Counted from the stretch's first letter, positions 1-8,529 are shown. The stretch is 40,987 nt of DNA from Ferruginibacter sp. (GCA_014379905.1 JACMKX010000060.1:1-40987); one strand, 5' to 3'. Notes: generated by a model not told the origin, from the letters alone. Program-made: numbers and translations.

Positions 1-370
<370 letters not shown>

Positions 371-479
371 AAATGAGTTGTTTGAACTGACTGTGTAATT
401 TCAATGAAATTAAACGTCAAATTCTAATTAATATTTGCGCTAAACTTACCTTGTTTTTAAAATGCTACTGTTTCCAAAC

Positions 480-490
480 TTTCAAAGATC
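480..490 (-). promoter_or_regulatory. candidate boxA-like antitermination element in the rRNA leader
   Basis: On the minus strand the leader reads GATCTTTGAAA, close to the NusB/NusE-binding boxA consensus TGCTCTTTAACA/TGYTCTTTGAAA. It lies about 110 bases before the mature 16S 5' end and just downstream of promoter P1, a plausible position for rRNA antitermination. Only sequence similarity and position support it; the match is short. Confidence 0.35.
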
Positions 491-528
491 TTTAAGCTTT
501 ATTTCGCTTCCCTTTTTGATTGGGGTTG

Positions 529-560
529 CAAAAGTAAGAGCCTTTATGTTACTACCCAAA
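529..560 (-). promoter_or_regulatory. rRNA promoter P1 (Bacteroidota type)
   Basis: On the minus strand a TTTG -33 box (557-560) is followed by a 20-base spacer and TACTTTTG (529-536), a perfect match to the Bacteroidota -7 box TAnnTTTG. It is the promoter closest to the 16S gene. The A-tract upstream (556-572) is identical over 17 bases to that of P3, and the downstream sequence CAACCCCAATCAAAAA is shared with P2 and P3. Confidence 0.85.
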
Positions 561-655
561 TTTTTCTTTAAAATTTTCCAGATTCTTTACCCGGTTTCTA
601 AATCAATTTCTGAGTTAATAATTTCGAAGAACTGTTCCCTTTTTGATCGGGGTTG

Positions 656-687
656 CAAAGCTACATCGCTTTACTTTAACCACCAAA
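656..687 (-). promoter_or_regulatory. rRNA promoter P2 (Bacteroidota type)
   Basis: Minus strand: TTTG at 684-687, a 20-base spacer, and TAGCTTTG at 656-663. Both boxes match the consensus exactly. The bases after the -7 box (CAACCCCGATCAAAAAGGG) repeat those after P1 with one change. Confidence 0.85.
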
Positions 688-746
688 CTTTTTTCTAACT
701 TTTTTTATTTTATTTTCTCTTTAATTGCCTGACATTTAATGTATTG

Positions 747-777
747 CAAAGAGAAATAATGTTAGATCATTACCAAA
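747..777 (-). promoter_or_regulatory. possible additional rRNA promoter with degenerate -7 box
   Basis: Minus strand: TTTG at 774-777, a 19-base spacer, and TCTCTTTG at 747-754. The second base of the -7 box is C instead of the conserved A. It sits between P2 and P3 in the tandem array but lacks most of the shared downstream sequence. It may be a decayed copy or a weak promoter. Confidence 0.4.
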
Positions 778-826
778 AAACTTCCGATTTACTTTCCTTT
801 GAAAGCCCGTTTTTTGATTGGGATTG

Positions 827-858
827 CAAAGGTAATGGTGGATGCTTTATCTGCCAAA
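827..858 (-). promoter_or_regulatory. rRNA promoter P3 (Bacteroidota type)
   Basis: Minus strand: TTTG at 855-858, a 20-base spacer, and TACCTTTG at 827-834, all exact matches. The initially transcribed sequence CAATCCCAATCAAAAA resembles P1 and P2. The upstream A-tract at 854-870 is identical to P1's. A further weak candidate with -7 box TATCTTCG lies at 945-975. Confidence 0.8.
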
Positions 859-1118
859 TTTTTCTTTAAAAAATTCAAAGTTTTTTCCGGCCTTATCCTG
901 ATGAAAATGTTAAGAACTGATTGCCTTTTTTCAAAAGCGGACGGCGAAGATAAGTGTGAATTGGTTGCTGCCAAAATAAATCTTAATGATTTGTTGTTAA
1001 TCCCTGTTTAAAAAAATCGATAAAACACCTGAAAGGCCTGCCCCTGCTATATTCTATATGACTGACAGAATAGATTTTTTTTTGAAAGAATTTTACCAGC
1101 CGCAGCAGTCAGCCTTCC

Positions 1119-1874
1119 TTAAGCTTCATTTATAGCAGGAAATCCTACTTCAATTAAGGTAAGCCCCTTGGAAGGAACGGCAAATTCTGCCCGTGATGCA
1201 TCCTTGGAAAGTATGATTTCCCTGAATTGCTCTATAGTTTGCCCCTTTGTAGCTGCCCTTAGCATTGTACCCACCAGCCCTTTTACCATCCCCCGCAAAA
1301 AACGGTTGGCCTGTACCTTATATATAAGATGACCGGGGTTAAATTCCCAGGCACTCGATATTATGGTACAATTGTGCGTGAATACCTGGCTATTGCGTTT
1401 TGCAAAAGATTCAAAATCAGTATGATTTAATAATTCTTCGGCTGCTCCCTCCAGGGTATTCCTGTTCAACTTATATGGGTAATGATAAGCCATGTCCTGC
1501 TGAAAGGGATCTTTATCGGTGTAAATCCGGTATTCGTACCGCCGAAAAAGCGCATCAAACCGGCAATGTGCCTGTTCTGCTACCGGGAACAGCGTTTTTA
1601 CAACTATATCATCAGGGAGTATTGCATTAATATGATACGCCAGCTTCAAAAAATCGGTTGCGGCAGGCAAGGTATCGGTGTCAAAATGAAAGAAATTCTG
1701 TCGTGCATGAACGCCTGCATCTGTGCGGGAGGAGCCGGTGAGCTCAAAATTGGTTCTGCAATATATAGAAAGTGCTTTTTCCAGTTCCGCCTGGATGGTA
1801 TTGGCATTGTCCTGCTTCTGAAACCCGGCGTACCTGGTTCCTTTATATGCAAGTTCTATAAAATAGCGGGGCAT
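1119..1874 (-). CDS. truA: tRNA pseudouridine synthase A
   Basis: This cytoplasmic enzyme isomerises uridines 38-40 in the anticodon arm of tRNAs to pseudouridine. The 251-residue product has normal TruA length. The N-terminal motif RYFIELAYKGTRYAGFQ is typical, and the catalytic motif SSRTDAGVHARQ places the catalytic aspartate at residue 52. The C-terminal half carries the FLRGMVKGLVGTML segment seen in TruA. The gene starts 9 bases after the stop of the DUF4476 gene, so the two are probably cotranscribed. Nothing looks truncated or unusual. Confidence 0.97.
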   Translation of the reverse strand: MPRYFIELAYKGTRYAGFQKQDNANTIQAELEKALSIYCRTNFELTGSSRTDAGVHARQNFFHFDTDTLPAATDFLKLAYHINAILPDDIVVKTLFPVAEQAHCRFDALFRRYEYRIYTDKDPFQQDMAYHYPYKLNRNTLEGAAEELLNHTDFESFAKRNSQVFTHNCTIISSAWEFNPGHLIYKVQANRFLRGMVKGLVGTMLRAATKGQTIEQFREIILSKDASRAEFAVPSKGLTLIEVGFPAINEA

Positions 1875-1883
1875 GGCAGACGA

Positions 1884-3179
1884 TTAATTACGAATCATTG
1901 ATTTGAACCGGCTGATATAATATGCTTCCGACAGCTGTGATTCCAGTTGTTTGAACTCAGGGGAATCATATACAAAAGGATATATCGCGTCAAAGAACTT
2001 GTATTTGCCTTCATCCTTCAAAAATAAAACGCTCAGGTTTTTAACCTGCGCAGTGCTGTAACATTTTTGCCTGAACAGCTTTTTAGCAGCATTTACCATA
2101 TCGTCATCCGATTTTTGAGCCGTCATTTTTTTACGGGTTTTCATAAAATCGTCCTCTGTTGCCACCGCTTTGCAATCGGAGTTGATCATTTGCATAGGTG
2201 CAGCCTTTTCGGGTGCCCTGAGTGGGTCAACGTCTAGCGGTGGTTCACTCAGGGCACGTGCTGTTACTGATTCTTTCTTCTGGAGGGAAGTTTCATTGGC
2301 AACCGGCGTCATTTTACCCGGTTCTTCCTTTTTTGTCTCTGCCACCCCTACTTTTTCAGCGGGTTTATTGGGATCGGGAAGATCTATCTCAATGAATTTA
2401 GGAGACGGGGTTCCTTTTGCACTAGCTGTTTCAACTGGTTTTGTATCTTTTGGAGTTTGTTTGGATTCAGCAATTTCTGTAATCTTCTCTTTAGGAATAC
2501 TTATATCCACTGTATCTGAACCATATTGATCTGATACCAGGTAAGTAATATTGGATGCTTCTCCTGTTTGGGAAGACCTGATCTTTGTAATAACAGCAAC
2601 TGATTTGGCCGCAGCTTTTCGTGTTTCATTCAATATTTCCTGTGACTTCGGTGCTTCGGCTGTAGTCACTACGGGGACCGTTAACAGGGCAACAGGTTCT
2701 TCTTTTTTAACTGGTTCCGGTTTCTTTTCCTCCTTTACCTCTTTAATAGAAGGGGTATTAACCACATCGGCTAATGCATTGGAGAATTCATCTGTTCTTG
2801 TTTCAATCTTAGCGGGCGCTACTGCAGTGCCGAAAGCCGTGGATGACATGATTACATCCATGGTTTGTATATTAAAAAGACCCCAACCTTTGCTTTCAAA
2901 GTTTTTGAGCAGGTATCCCAGGTCTTTACCAGAAATGCTAACCGGGATAGTTTGCGCCGGCCATTGATTTTTTGGAAACCCGATCGATAATTCATGTGTG
3001 CCGGCGGAAAGTTTTGGAATAATAAGGTAACCCGTAGAAGAAGAGCTGTACACGTTCCCTTTAACCTTTACATAAAACGGTTGCTTATTATCTGCCTGCA
3101 AGTATATAAAATGATTATGCTGCGCTTTTGAAAGCATTGCTGCCAACAAAAAGGCTGTAATAATAAGGAAGGACTTCAT
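1884..3179 (-). CDS. secreted DUF4476-domain protein
   Basis: Function is unknown. I start at the ATG at 3179 because it gives a clean signal peptide (MKSFLIITAFLLAAMLSKAQ); an upstream TTG would add 23 residues before it. The 431-residue product has an N-terminal beta-rich segment (about residues 22-130), a long Pro/Lys/Glu/Thr-rich linker of low complexity (about 140-330), and a C-terminal stretch of about 95 residues resembling DUF4476. That part contains the pattern of a cysteine, paired helices and FFDAIYPFVYDSPEF. DUF4476 proteins are common in Bacteroidota and usually exported. A perfect -7 box (TAGCTTTG) lies 19 bases upstream, and truA follows. Confidence 0.8.
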   Translation of the reverse strand: MKSFLIITAFLLAAMLSKAQHNHFIYLQADNKQPFYVKVKGNVYSSSSTGYLIIPKLSAGTHELSIGFPKNQWPAQTIPVSISGKDLGYLLKNFESKGWGLFNIQTMDVIMSSTAFGTAVAPAKIETRTDEFSNALADVVNTPSIKEVKEEKKPEPVKKEEPVALLTVPVVTTAEAPKSQEILNETRKAAAKSVAVITKIRSSQTGEASNITYLVSDQYGSDTVDISIPKEKITEIAESKQTPKDTKPVETASAKGTPSPKFIEIDLPDPNKPAEKVGVAETKKEEPGKMTPVANETSLQKKESVTARALSEPPLDVDPLRAPEKAAPMQMINSDCKAVATEDDFMKTRKKMTAQKSDDDMVNAAKKLFRQKCYSTAQVKNLSVLFLKDEGKYKFFDAIYPFVYDSPEFKQLESQLSEAYYISRFKSMIRN

Positions 3180-3197
3180 CAATAGTAAGTTTATATA

Positions 3198-3205
3198 CAA
3201 AGCTA
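3198..3205 (-). promoter_or_regulatory. -7 promoter box upstream of the DUF4476 gene
   Basis: Minus strand TAGCTTTG matches TAnnTTTG exactly, ending 19 bases before the ATG at 3179. The expected -33 position holds AATG rather than TTTG, so the upstream half is weak. It lies in the 114-base divergent gap between this gene and the aminopeptidase gene. Confidence 0.45.
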
Positions 3206-3293
3206 AAGAATAACAGGGGATTTGCCATTTGTAAAAAATTAACAGCACCAGAACAAAAGCAACATTACTTTTACCGCAAAATTGAAAAATTAT

Positions 3294-5747
3294 ATGAAAA
3301 GATTTTTATTATTGTTTGCTGTTGCCAGTCTCCCCATGCTGGTGTTGGCACAACCGGGCGAAGAAGGTCCACAGGATACTGCCTGGAAAAAAATTTACAG
3401 GGAAAGTTATAACCGGGTAAATGACCTGGTGCATACAAAACTGGACGTGAAGTTTGATTTTGATAAATCATACCTGTACGGAAAAGAGTGGGTAACCCTT
3501 ACACCACATTTTTACAATACTGATTCTGTATTGCTGGATGCAAAAGGTATGGATATTAAAGAAGTGTCTATTGTAAACGGCACTTCCAAAACGCCTTTGA
3601 AATACCAATACGATGGTATGTTACTCAATGTAAAATTAAACAAGGTTTACACAAGAAACGATAAGTACACTTTATATATAGATTACGTTAGCAAACCCGA
3701 TGAATTAAAAGTTCAGGGAAGTGCAGCTATTACCGATGCGAAGGGCCTTTATTTCATCAATCCTAAAGGAGCCAAGAAAGATGTGGAAACACAAATATGG
3801 ACACAGGGCGAAACAGAAGGCAGTTCAGTATGGTTTGTAACGATTGACAAACCCAATCAAAAAACCACGCAGGAAATCAGCATGACCGTTCCTGCTAAAT
3901 ATATCACACTGAGCAATGGCCTTAAAGTAAGTGAAAAGAAAAATACAGATGGTACCCGCACCGATAACTGGAAAATGGATTTACCACATGCTCCCTACCT
4001 GTTTTTTATGGGTGTAGGCGACTTTGCAATAATAAAAGACAAACCTTACAAAGGCAAAGAAGTAAGTTATTATGTTGAAAAAAGCCAGGCTCCTTATGCT
4101 ATGAAGGTATTTGGTAATACCCCTGAGATGATCCAGTTTTTTTCCGATAAACTGGGTGTTGACTATCCATGGGCCAAATATGCCCAGATTGTAGGAAGAG
4201 AATATGTGAGTGGCGCAATGGAAAATACTACGGCTACCCTCCACCAGGATGGTGCCTATCAAAATAACCGCCAGCTGGCTGATGGCAATGGCTGGGAAGA
4301 AACCATTGCGCATGAATTGTTTCACCAGTGGTTTGGTGATTTGGTAACTGCAGAAAGCTGGAGCAACCTTACCGTTAATGAAAGCTTTGCCAACTACAGT
4401 GAATATTTATGGGATGAATATAAATACGGTAAAGATTATGCCGATGAACATAATGTAGAGGATATGCAGGGCTACATTATGAGCGGCAGCGAAGGAAAAG
4501 ACCTGGTGAGATTTCATTATGCTGATAAAGAAGACATGTTTGATGCGGTAAGCTATAACAAAGGCGGGCGCATTTTGCATATGCTGCGCAATTATGTAGG
4601 TGATGATGCCTTTTTTAAATCATTGAACAATTATTTAACTACCAATAAATTTAAGGCGGGAGAAGCAGGTCAGCTGCGCCTGGCTTTTGAAGAAGTAACG
4701 GGTAAAGATTTGAACTGGTTCTGGAACCAGTGGTATTATGGAAGCGGTCATCCTAAATTAAAAGTGAGTTATAACTATGATATACCGGGCATTCCCGGCA
4801 CTACAGAAGTAATAGTTGAACAAACACAAAAAAGCGGTAAGGTATTTACGTTGCCTGTTGCGGTAGATGTGTATACCAATGGCAAAGCAGAGCGTTACAA
4901 CATTTGGGTAAAAAATGCGAAAGACACTTTTTATTTTAAAACTGCTGTAAAACCTGAACTGGTAAATTTTGATGCTGATAAGATATTACTGGCAGAAAAA
5001 GCTGATAATAAAACAGAAGATAATTTTAAGGCCCAATGGAAATACGCAAAAAATTACGTGGATCGCAAAGAAGCCATCGAGTTTTTTGCCAAAAAGAGTA
5101 TGCCTGAAATAGCCAAAGGATTAAATGACAAGTTTGGCGGTTTAAGGCAGTTGACCATAACCAAGATCGCTGCTACTCCTTACAAAACAGACAAGGTAGT
5201 GCTGGAAGAAATAGAAAGAATAGCAAAAACGGATAACAATAAAAAAGCAAAAGCTGCTGCTATTGGTTTCCTGGTAAAAAATGGAGATGCCAAATATGCG
5301 CCTATCTACCAGGCCGCCGTTACCGATTCTTCTTATACTGTAGCAGGTGCTGCTTTGAAAGGGTTGGTTGCGCTGGATGGCCCTAATGGTTATACGCTGG
5401 CTAAAAAATATGGCAGTGATGCAAAAGGTGCTTTGAGCAATGCTATCATCGATATTTTGATTGCACAGGGTACGGAAGCTGACTTTGATTTTGTAGTCAA
5501 TGCTTATAAAGAAGCTCCTTTATCACAGGAAAAAATAGGATTGAGTGATAAATTTGTGAGCTATCTTATTAAAGTGAATGACATCACTAAAATAAAATCA
5601 GGTATTGATAAGATCATTGAGTTCAGGAATGCTATCCCGGCTGCTTACAGGGGATATGTAGATCCTTCTTTTAAAGCCAGCTTTGATAGATTGTCAAAAG
5701 CTAAAGGGACGGAAATAGAGAATTATATTCAGACTAATTTTAAATAA
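3294..5747 (+). CDS. secreted M1-family zinc aminopeptidase
   Basis: A gluzincin metallopeptidase that probably removes N-terminal residues from peptides in the periplasm or outside the cell. The ATG at 3294 gives a signal peptide (MKRFLLLFAVASLPMLVLAQ); a TTG four codons earlier is less likely. The substrate-binding motif GAMEN is at residues 307-311. The zinc site is HELFH at 340-344 with the third ligand in NES (E363), the exact HEXXH-X18-E spacing. The C-terminal third (after about residue 590) looks like alpha-helical repeat sequence (HEAT-like), as in many bacterial M1 enzymes. Length of 817 residues is normal. It ends 17 bases before a strong terminator and seems monocistronic. Confidence 0.93.
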   Translation: MKRFLLLFAVASLPMLVLAQPGEEGPQDTAWKKIYRESYNRVNDLVHTKLDVKFDFDKSYLYGKEWVTLTPHFYNTDSVLLDAKGMDIKEVSIVNGTSKTPLKYQYDGMLLNVKLNKVYTRNDKYTLYIDYVSKPDELKVQGSAAITDAKGLYFINPKGAKKDVETQIWTQGETEGSSVWFVTIDKPNQKTTQEISMTVPAKYITLSNGLKVSEKKNTDGTRTDNWKMDLPHAPYLFFMGVGDFAIIKDKPYKGKEVSYYVEKSQAPYAMKVFGNTPEMIQFFSDKLGVDYPWAKYAQIVGREYVSGAMENTTATLHQDGAYQNNRQLADGNGWEETIAHELFHQWFGDLVTAESWSNLTVNESFANYSEYLWDEYKYGKDYADEHNVEDMQGYIMSGSEGKDLVRFHYADKEDMFDAVSYNKGGRILHMLRNYVGDDAFFKSLNNYLTTNKFKAGEAGQLRLAFEEVTGKDLNWFWNQWYYGSGHPKLKVSYNYDIPGIPGTTEVIVEQTQKSGKVFTLPVAVDVYTNGKAERYNIWVKNAKDTFYFKTAVKPELVNFDADKILLAEKADNKTEDNFKAQWKYAKNYVDRKEAIEFFAKKSMPEIAKGLNDKFGGLRQLTITKIAATPYKTDKVVLEEIERIAKTDNNKKAKAAAIGFLVKNGDAKYAPIYQAAVTDSSYTVAGAALKGLVALDGPNGYTLAKKYGSDAKGALSNAIIDILIAQGTEADFDFVVNAYKEAPLSQEKIGLSDKFVSYLIKVNDITKIKSGIDKIIEFRNAIPAAYRGYVDPSFKASFDRLSKAKGTEIENYIQTNFK

Positions 5748-5764
5748 AGTATTGATTTGCAAGC

Positions 5765-5796
5765 AAATGGCCCGGGTTTAATCCGGGCCATTTTTG
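5765..5796 (+). terminator. intrinsic terminator of the M1 aminopeptidase gene
   Basis: An 11-base-pair stem, AAATGGCCCGG (5765-5775) with CCGGGCCATTT (5783-5793), a 7-base loop and a T run. It lies 17 bases after the stop codon. Confidence 0.9.
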
Positions 5797-5937
5797 TGTG
5801 ACGGAGTTGCCGGCTTTTCATTCATATCCAAAAATATCAATAGCCGGAAATGTTACCAACCGGCCCCGGTAAATTTGTGGCACTTTTTTTTAGGTTAAAA
5901 ATTTTGCCACAGCTTTTAGTTCCTGACTTGCTGACAT

Positions 5938-5967
5938 GAAAATGGCCCGGTATGAACCGGACCATTT
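5938..5967 (-). terminator. intrinsic terminator of the LemA/TPM operon
   Basis: On the minus strand AAATGGTCCGG pairs with CCGGGCCATTT (one G-U pair), loop TTCATA, followed by TTTT. It lies about 95 bases after the stop at 6061. Its stem is nearly the same as that of the opposing terminator at 5765. Confidence 0.75.
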
Positions 5968-6060
5968 GTATATTAAATATATTATTACTAGTTAACAAAA
6001 AGCATGAAGTGTTTAACTAAAGGCTTACCTACGCTACGTATGAGGTGGGTGTAACTTACA

Positions 6061-6864
6061 TCACCAGCTTCCACTTGCCCCGCCGCCGCCAAAACTACCG
6101 CCGCCAAAACCGCCGAAGCCGCCACTACTTCCTCCTCCACCACCACTCCAGCCGCCACCGCCACCTGTGGGCCAAAAGATGGGACCGGTAATACCTCTTG
6201 AACCCCTGCGGCTCATAAAGGTTCCGCCGCCACCTCCTCCACCTGAGGAAAAAGCAAGGAAAACAATAATGATCACTATGATAAAGATGATCCGGCCAAT
6301 AGACATTTTACCACCCTGCTTTTCCCTGGGCGCATTGTATTCTCCTTTAACAGCCTTGATGATGGCATCTGTTCCTTCATCAATACCACGATAATAATCA
6401 TTGCCATTTTTGAAATTTGGTACAATAATATCATCAATGATATGTTGCGATGTATAATCTGTTAACGCTCCTTCTACGCCATAACCTGCAGCAATATCAA
6501 GCTTACGGTCTTCCTTTGCAATGAGTAATATAACGCCATTGTTGTAACGCTTATCGCCTACGCCCCAATTACGACCCAGTTCCTGGTTGTATTCACTAAT
6601 ATTGACACCGCCGGTAGTTGGAATAATGATAACAGCTACCTGGGTGGATGTGCTATCATCGAGTTGCACGAGTTTAGCTTCAAGGGCATTCTTCTGATCT
6701 GAAGTAAGGGTATTCGTTTCGTCGGTTACAATAGTTTTAGAAGCGTTTTCCTTTTTTAAAAACTCAGCAGGATCAAAAGTTTTCTGTTGCGCAAAACTTA
6801 ATACGAATGAAAATGCCGCTAACAAAAATAAGGTTAGGCGTTTTGAATAAGTAGATAGGTTCAT
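6061..6864 (-). CDS. TPM-domain protein with signal peptide and glycine-rich tail (YgcG family)
   Basis: The ATG at 6864 is preferred over an upstream GTG because it gives a clear signal peptide ending SFVLSFAQ. Residues about 30-170 form a TPM domain (LTSDQKNALEAKLVQLDDSTSTQ, then NNGVILLIAKEDRKLDIAAGYGVEG). A single membrane helix follows at about 185-205. The tail is extremely rich in Gly with Ser, Phe and Trp. YgcG-like proteins are membrane-anchored with the TPM domain outside the cytoplasm; the biochemical role is unsettled (phosphatase activity is reported for plant TPM proteins). It is the last gene of a four-gene unit with a second TPM gene and two lemA genes, a recurrent arrangement in Bacteroidota. 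Confidence 0.9.
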   Translation of the reverse strand: MNLSTYSKRLTLFLLAAFSFVLSFAQQKTFDPAEFLKKENASKTIVTDETNTLTSDQKNALEAKLVQLDDSTSTQVAVIIIPTTGGVNISEYNQELGRNWGVGDKRYNNGVILLIAKEDRKLDIAAGYGVEGALTDYTSQHIIDDIIVPNFKNGNDYYRGIDEGTDAIIKAVKGEYNAPREKQGGKMSIGRIIFIIVIIIVFLAFSSGGGGGGGTFMSRRGSRGITGPIFWPTGGGGGWSGGGGGSSGGFGGFGGGSFGGGGASGSW

Positions 6865-6884
6865 TTGATTCACTGCTGCTTCAA

Positions 6885-7349
6885 TTATAATTTTCCGAAG
6901 ACGATATCGTCGGGCAATTCATTTTTATCTTCTGATGAAATGTAGGGAAAAGCTGCTGCCAGCACATTACCCACATCGAGCAGGCATTGTATAATGCCTT
7001 CGGGCAAATGATTCTCCCTGAAATTGGCGATCATTTTTATTACTTCAGCATCCCAGAATGCCGCGCCTGCCTTTTCATAAATGCCGGCGTCGGCAAAGAG
7101 CGCTACTTCATGGTGCTTGTGCGCTATGTACAAAAGAACGCCATTGCGGTGATCTGTTTGTTCCATTTTTAAATTGGCAAATACCTCCACAGCCCTGTCC
7201 ATAGGACTCACGTAAGGATTTTTTGCTTCAATAAATACCCTTATCTCCCCGCTCGTTTTTAACTCACTTGTACGGATAGCCGAAATGATCCGCCGCATTT
7301 CGTCTTCGGTAAAAATTGATTTCTTTTTTGTAAATGGAAATAGTCCCAT
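6885..7349 (-). CDS. short TPM-domain protein
   Basis: A 154-residue protein consisting almost only of a TPM domain, without a signal peptide or clear membrane helix. Diagnostic text includes RIISAIRTSELKTSGEIRVF near residue 19 and HRNGVLLYIAHKHHEVALFADAGI around residues 67-90. It starts 1 base after the stop of the upstream lemA gene and is followed 20 bases later by the larger TPM gene, so all belong to one transcript. Function is unknown; the pairing of one exported and one apparently cytoplasmic TPM protein with LemA proteins suggests a shared envelope-associated role, which is inference. Confidence 0.88.
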   Translation of the reverse strand: MGLFPFTKKKSIFTEDEMRRIISAIRTSELKTSGEIRVFIEAKNPYVSPMDRAVEVFANLKMEQTDHRNGVLLYIAHKHHEVALFADAGIYEKAGAAFWDAEVIKMIANFRENHLPEGIIQCLLDVGNVLAAAFPYISSEDKNELPDDIVFGKL

Positions 7350-7350
7350 A

Positions 7351-7935
7351 TTAGAATTTTATTTCCTGGGCTTTTTCTGCCCCGGCATCTGATTTGAAAC
7401 CTTCTTTTGCACTAAACCCAAACATGCCTGCTGCCAGCTTGGTGGGAAAACTTTTTACAGAACTATTATAGGTAGCGATTGATTCATTAAAATCTTTCCT
7501 TGCCATTTTTATCCGGAGTTCTGTTCTTTCCAATTGTGTTTGCAGGTCACGAAAAGCAGCCGTACCTTTTAATTCAGGATATTTTTCTACGGCAATGATC
7601 AGCCTGTTGGCTGCTCCCGCCAGTTCATCCTGCGCAGCAGATTGCTGGTTAAAGTTTTCGGCTGTGAGGTTGTTTACCTGCAGTGAAGCGGCTTTTGACC
7701 TGGCTTCCACTACTTTTATTAAAGTGGTTTGTTCAAAATCGGCTCCGCCTTTTACCGTGCTCACCAGGTTTGGAATAAGATCGAGCCTGCGCTGGTAAGT
7801 ATTTTGAACCTCGTTCCATTGCAGCTTTACTTTCTCATCCTTTTTAACCAAAGCATTATAGGTTGTAACGAGCCATATGCCCGCTACAACCAATATGCCG
7901 CCGATAATATAACTGGTATAATTTTTTTTGTTCAT
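7351..7935 (-). CDS. LemA family protein (second copy in the operon)
   Basis: The ATG at 7935 is chosen over an upstream TTG. The 194-residue product has an N-terminal membrane helix (about residues 8-25) followed by the LemA signature YNALVKKDEKVKLQWNEVQ and YQRRLDLIPNLVSTVKG, then long helices. The C-terminal KEGFKSDAGAEKAQEIKF is nearly shared with the adjacent paralogue. LemA proteins are membrane-anchored helical proteins exposed outside the cytoplasm; their function is not firmly known. It lies 9 bases after the first lemA copy and 1 base before the short TPM gene. Confidence 0.92.
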   Translation of the reverse strand: MNKKNYTSYIIGGILVVAGIWLVTTYNALVKKDEKVKLQWNEVQNTYQRRLDLIPNLVSTVKGGADFEQTTLIKVVEARSKAASLQVNNLTAENFNQQSAAQDELAGAANRLIIAVEKYPELKGTAAFRDLQTQLERTELRIKMARKDFNESIATYNSSVKSFPTKLAAGMFGFSAKEGFKSDAGAEKAQEIKF

Positions 7936-7944
7936 GCTCCGCAA

Positions 7945-8529
7945 TTAGAATTTTACTTCGGGAGCTTTTTCTGCACCTGCATCTGCTTTAAAACCTTCTT
8001 TGGCTTTAAAACCAAACATGCCACCTAAAATATTCATCGGGAATGACCGCACTTTGGTATTGTACAGGTTCACTTCATCGTTATATACTTTGCGGGAGTT
8101 CTTGATATTGTTTTCAATGCCTTCCAGCTGGCCCTGCAGTTTGGTAAAGTTTTCGGTTGCACGCAAAGTTGGATACGCTTCTACTGTTGCCATCAACCTG
8201 CTTAAAGCGCCGGTTAACTGCCCCTGGGCAGCCTGGAACTGGGCCATTTTTTCAGGTGTTAAGTCGTTTGCATTTACATTCACACTTGTAGCTTTTGCTC
8301 TTGCTTCTATTACATCGGTCAGTGTTTTTTGTTCAAAATTAGCAGCGCCTTTTACCGTATTAACCAGGTTTCCAACAAGGTCATTACGATTTTGGTATTC
8401 TGCCTGCACGTTGTTCCATGCTTTATTTACACTTTCTTCCTGCTTTACCAAACCATTGTAGCCACTACAGCCCATAAATAGAATTACGGCCAAAATGCCT
8501 AAAATTACCAGTGTGGTGATACTTTTCAT
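7945..8529 (-). CDS. LemA family protein (first copy in the operon)
   Basis: The 194-residue product starts with a hydrophobic helix ending in FMGCSGYNGLV; the cysteine could make it a lipoprotein. It carries the LemA core YNGLVKQEESVNKAWNNVQ and YQNRNDLVGNLVNTVKG. It is clearly a tandem duplicate of the following gene: the C-termini share AKEGFKADAGAEKAPEVKF with small changes. As the first gene of the operon, its upstream region (8530-8635) should hold the promoter, but I found no good TAnnTTTG box there. Confidence 0.92.
   Translation of the reverse strand: MKSITTLVILGILAVILFMGCSGYNGLVKQEESVNKAWNNVQAEYQNRNDLVGNLVNTVKGAANFEQKTLTDVIEARAKATSVNVNANDLTPEKMAQFQAAQGQLTGALSRLMATVEAYPTLRATENFTKLQGQLEGIENNIKNSRKVYNDEVNLYNTKVRSFPMNILGGMFGFKAKEGFKADAGAEKAPEVKF

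Larger units (their letters stand above)
371..1118. other. rRNA operon leader and upstream promoter region (no protein gene)
   Basis: This 748-base stretch lies between the 16S 5' end and the end of truA. I see no convincing protein gene in it; the short ORFs overlap the promoter repeats. It holds tandem promoters reading toward 16S (listed separately), a possible boxA at 480-490, and A+T-rich spacers. From about 1012 to 1118 I see only a weak inverted repeat (TATTCT/AGAATA, 1049-1071) and nothing else recognisable. Confidence 0.8.
5748..6060. other. convergent intergenic region with two opposing terminators
   Basis: This 313-base gap separates the convergent aminopeptidase and TPM operons. 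It contains a plus-strand terminator (5765-5796), a minus-strand terminator (5938-5967) and a weak A+T-rich hairpin with GTGGCA/TGCCAC ends around 5878-5928. I see no ORF or RNA gene in it. Confidence 0.7.

Noticed and set aside
462..1011. Short plus-strand ORFs in the rRNA upstream region with similar pieces of sequence (FLIGVAKV, FDRGCKA)
   Set aside because: They result from the repeated rRNA promoter elements read in a coding frame on the opposite strand. They have no ribosome binding context and no protein-like pattern apart from the repeat.
2170..2967. Two plus-strand ORFs rich in Ser, Gly and Phe across the DUF4476 gene
   Set aside because: They mirror the Pro/Lys/Glu-rich linker of the minus-strand protein. 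They have no start context and no domain.
8000..8461. Plus-strand ORF of 153 codons across the first lemA copy
   Set aside because: Antisense shadow; the minus strand encodes a clear LemA protein over the same bases.
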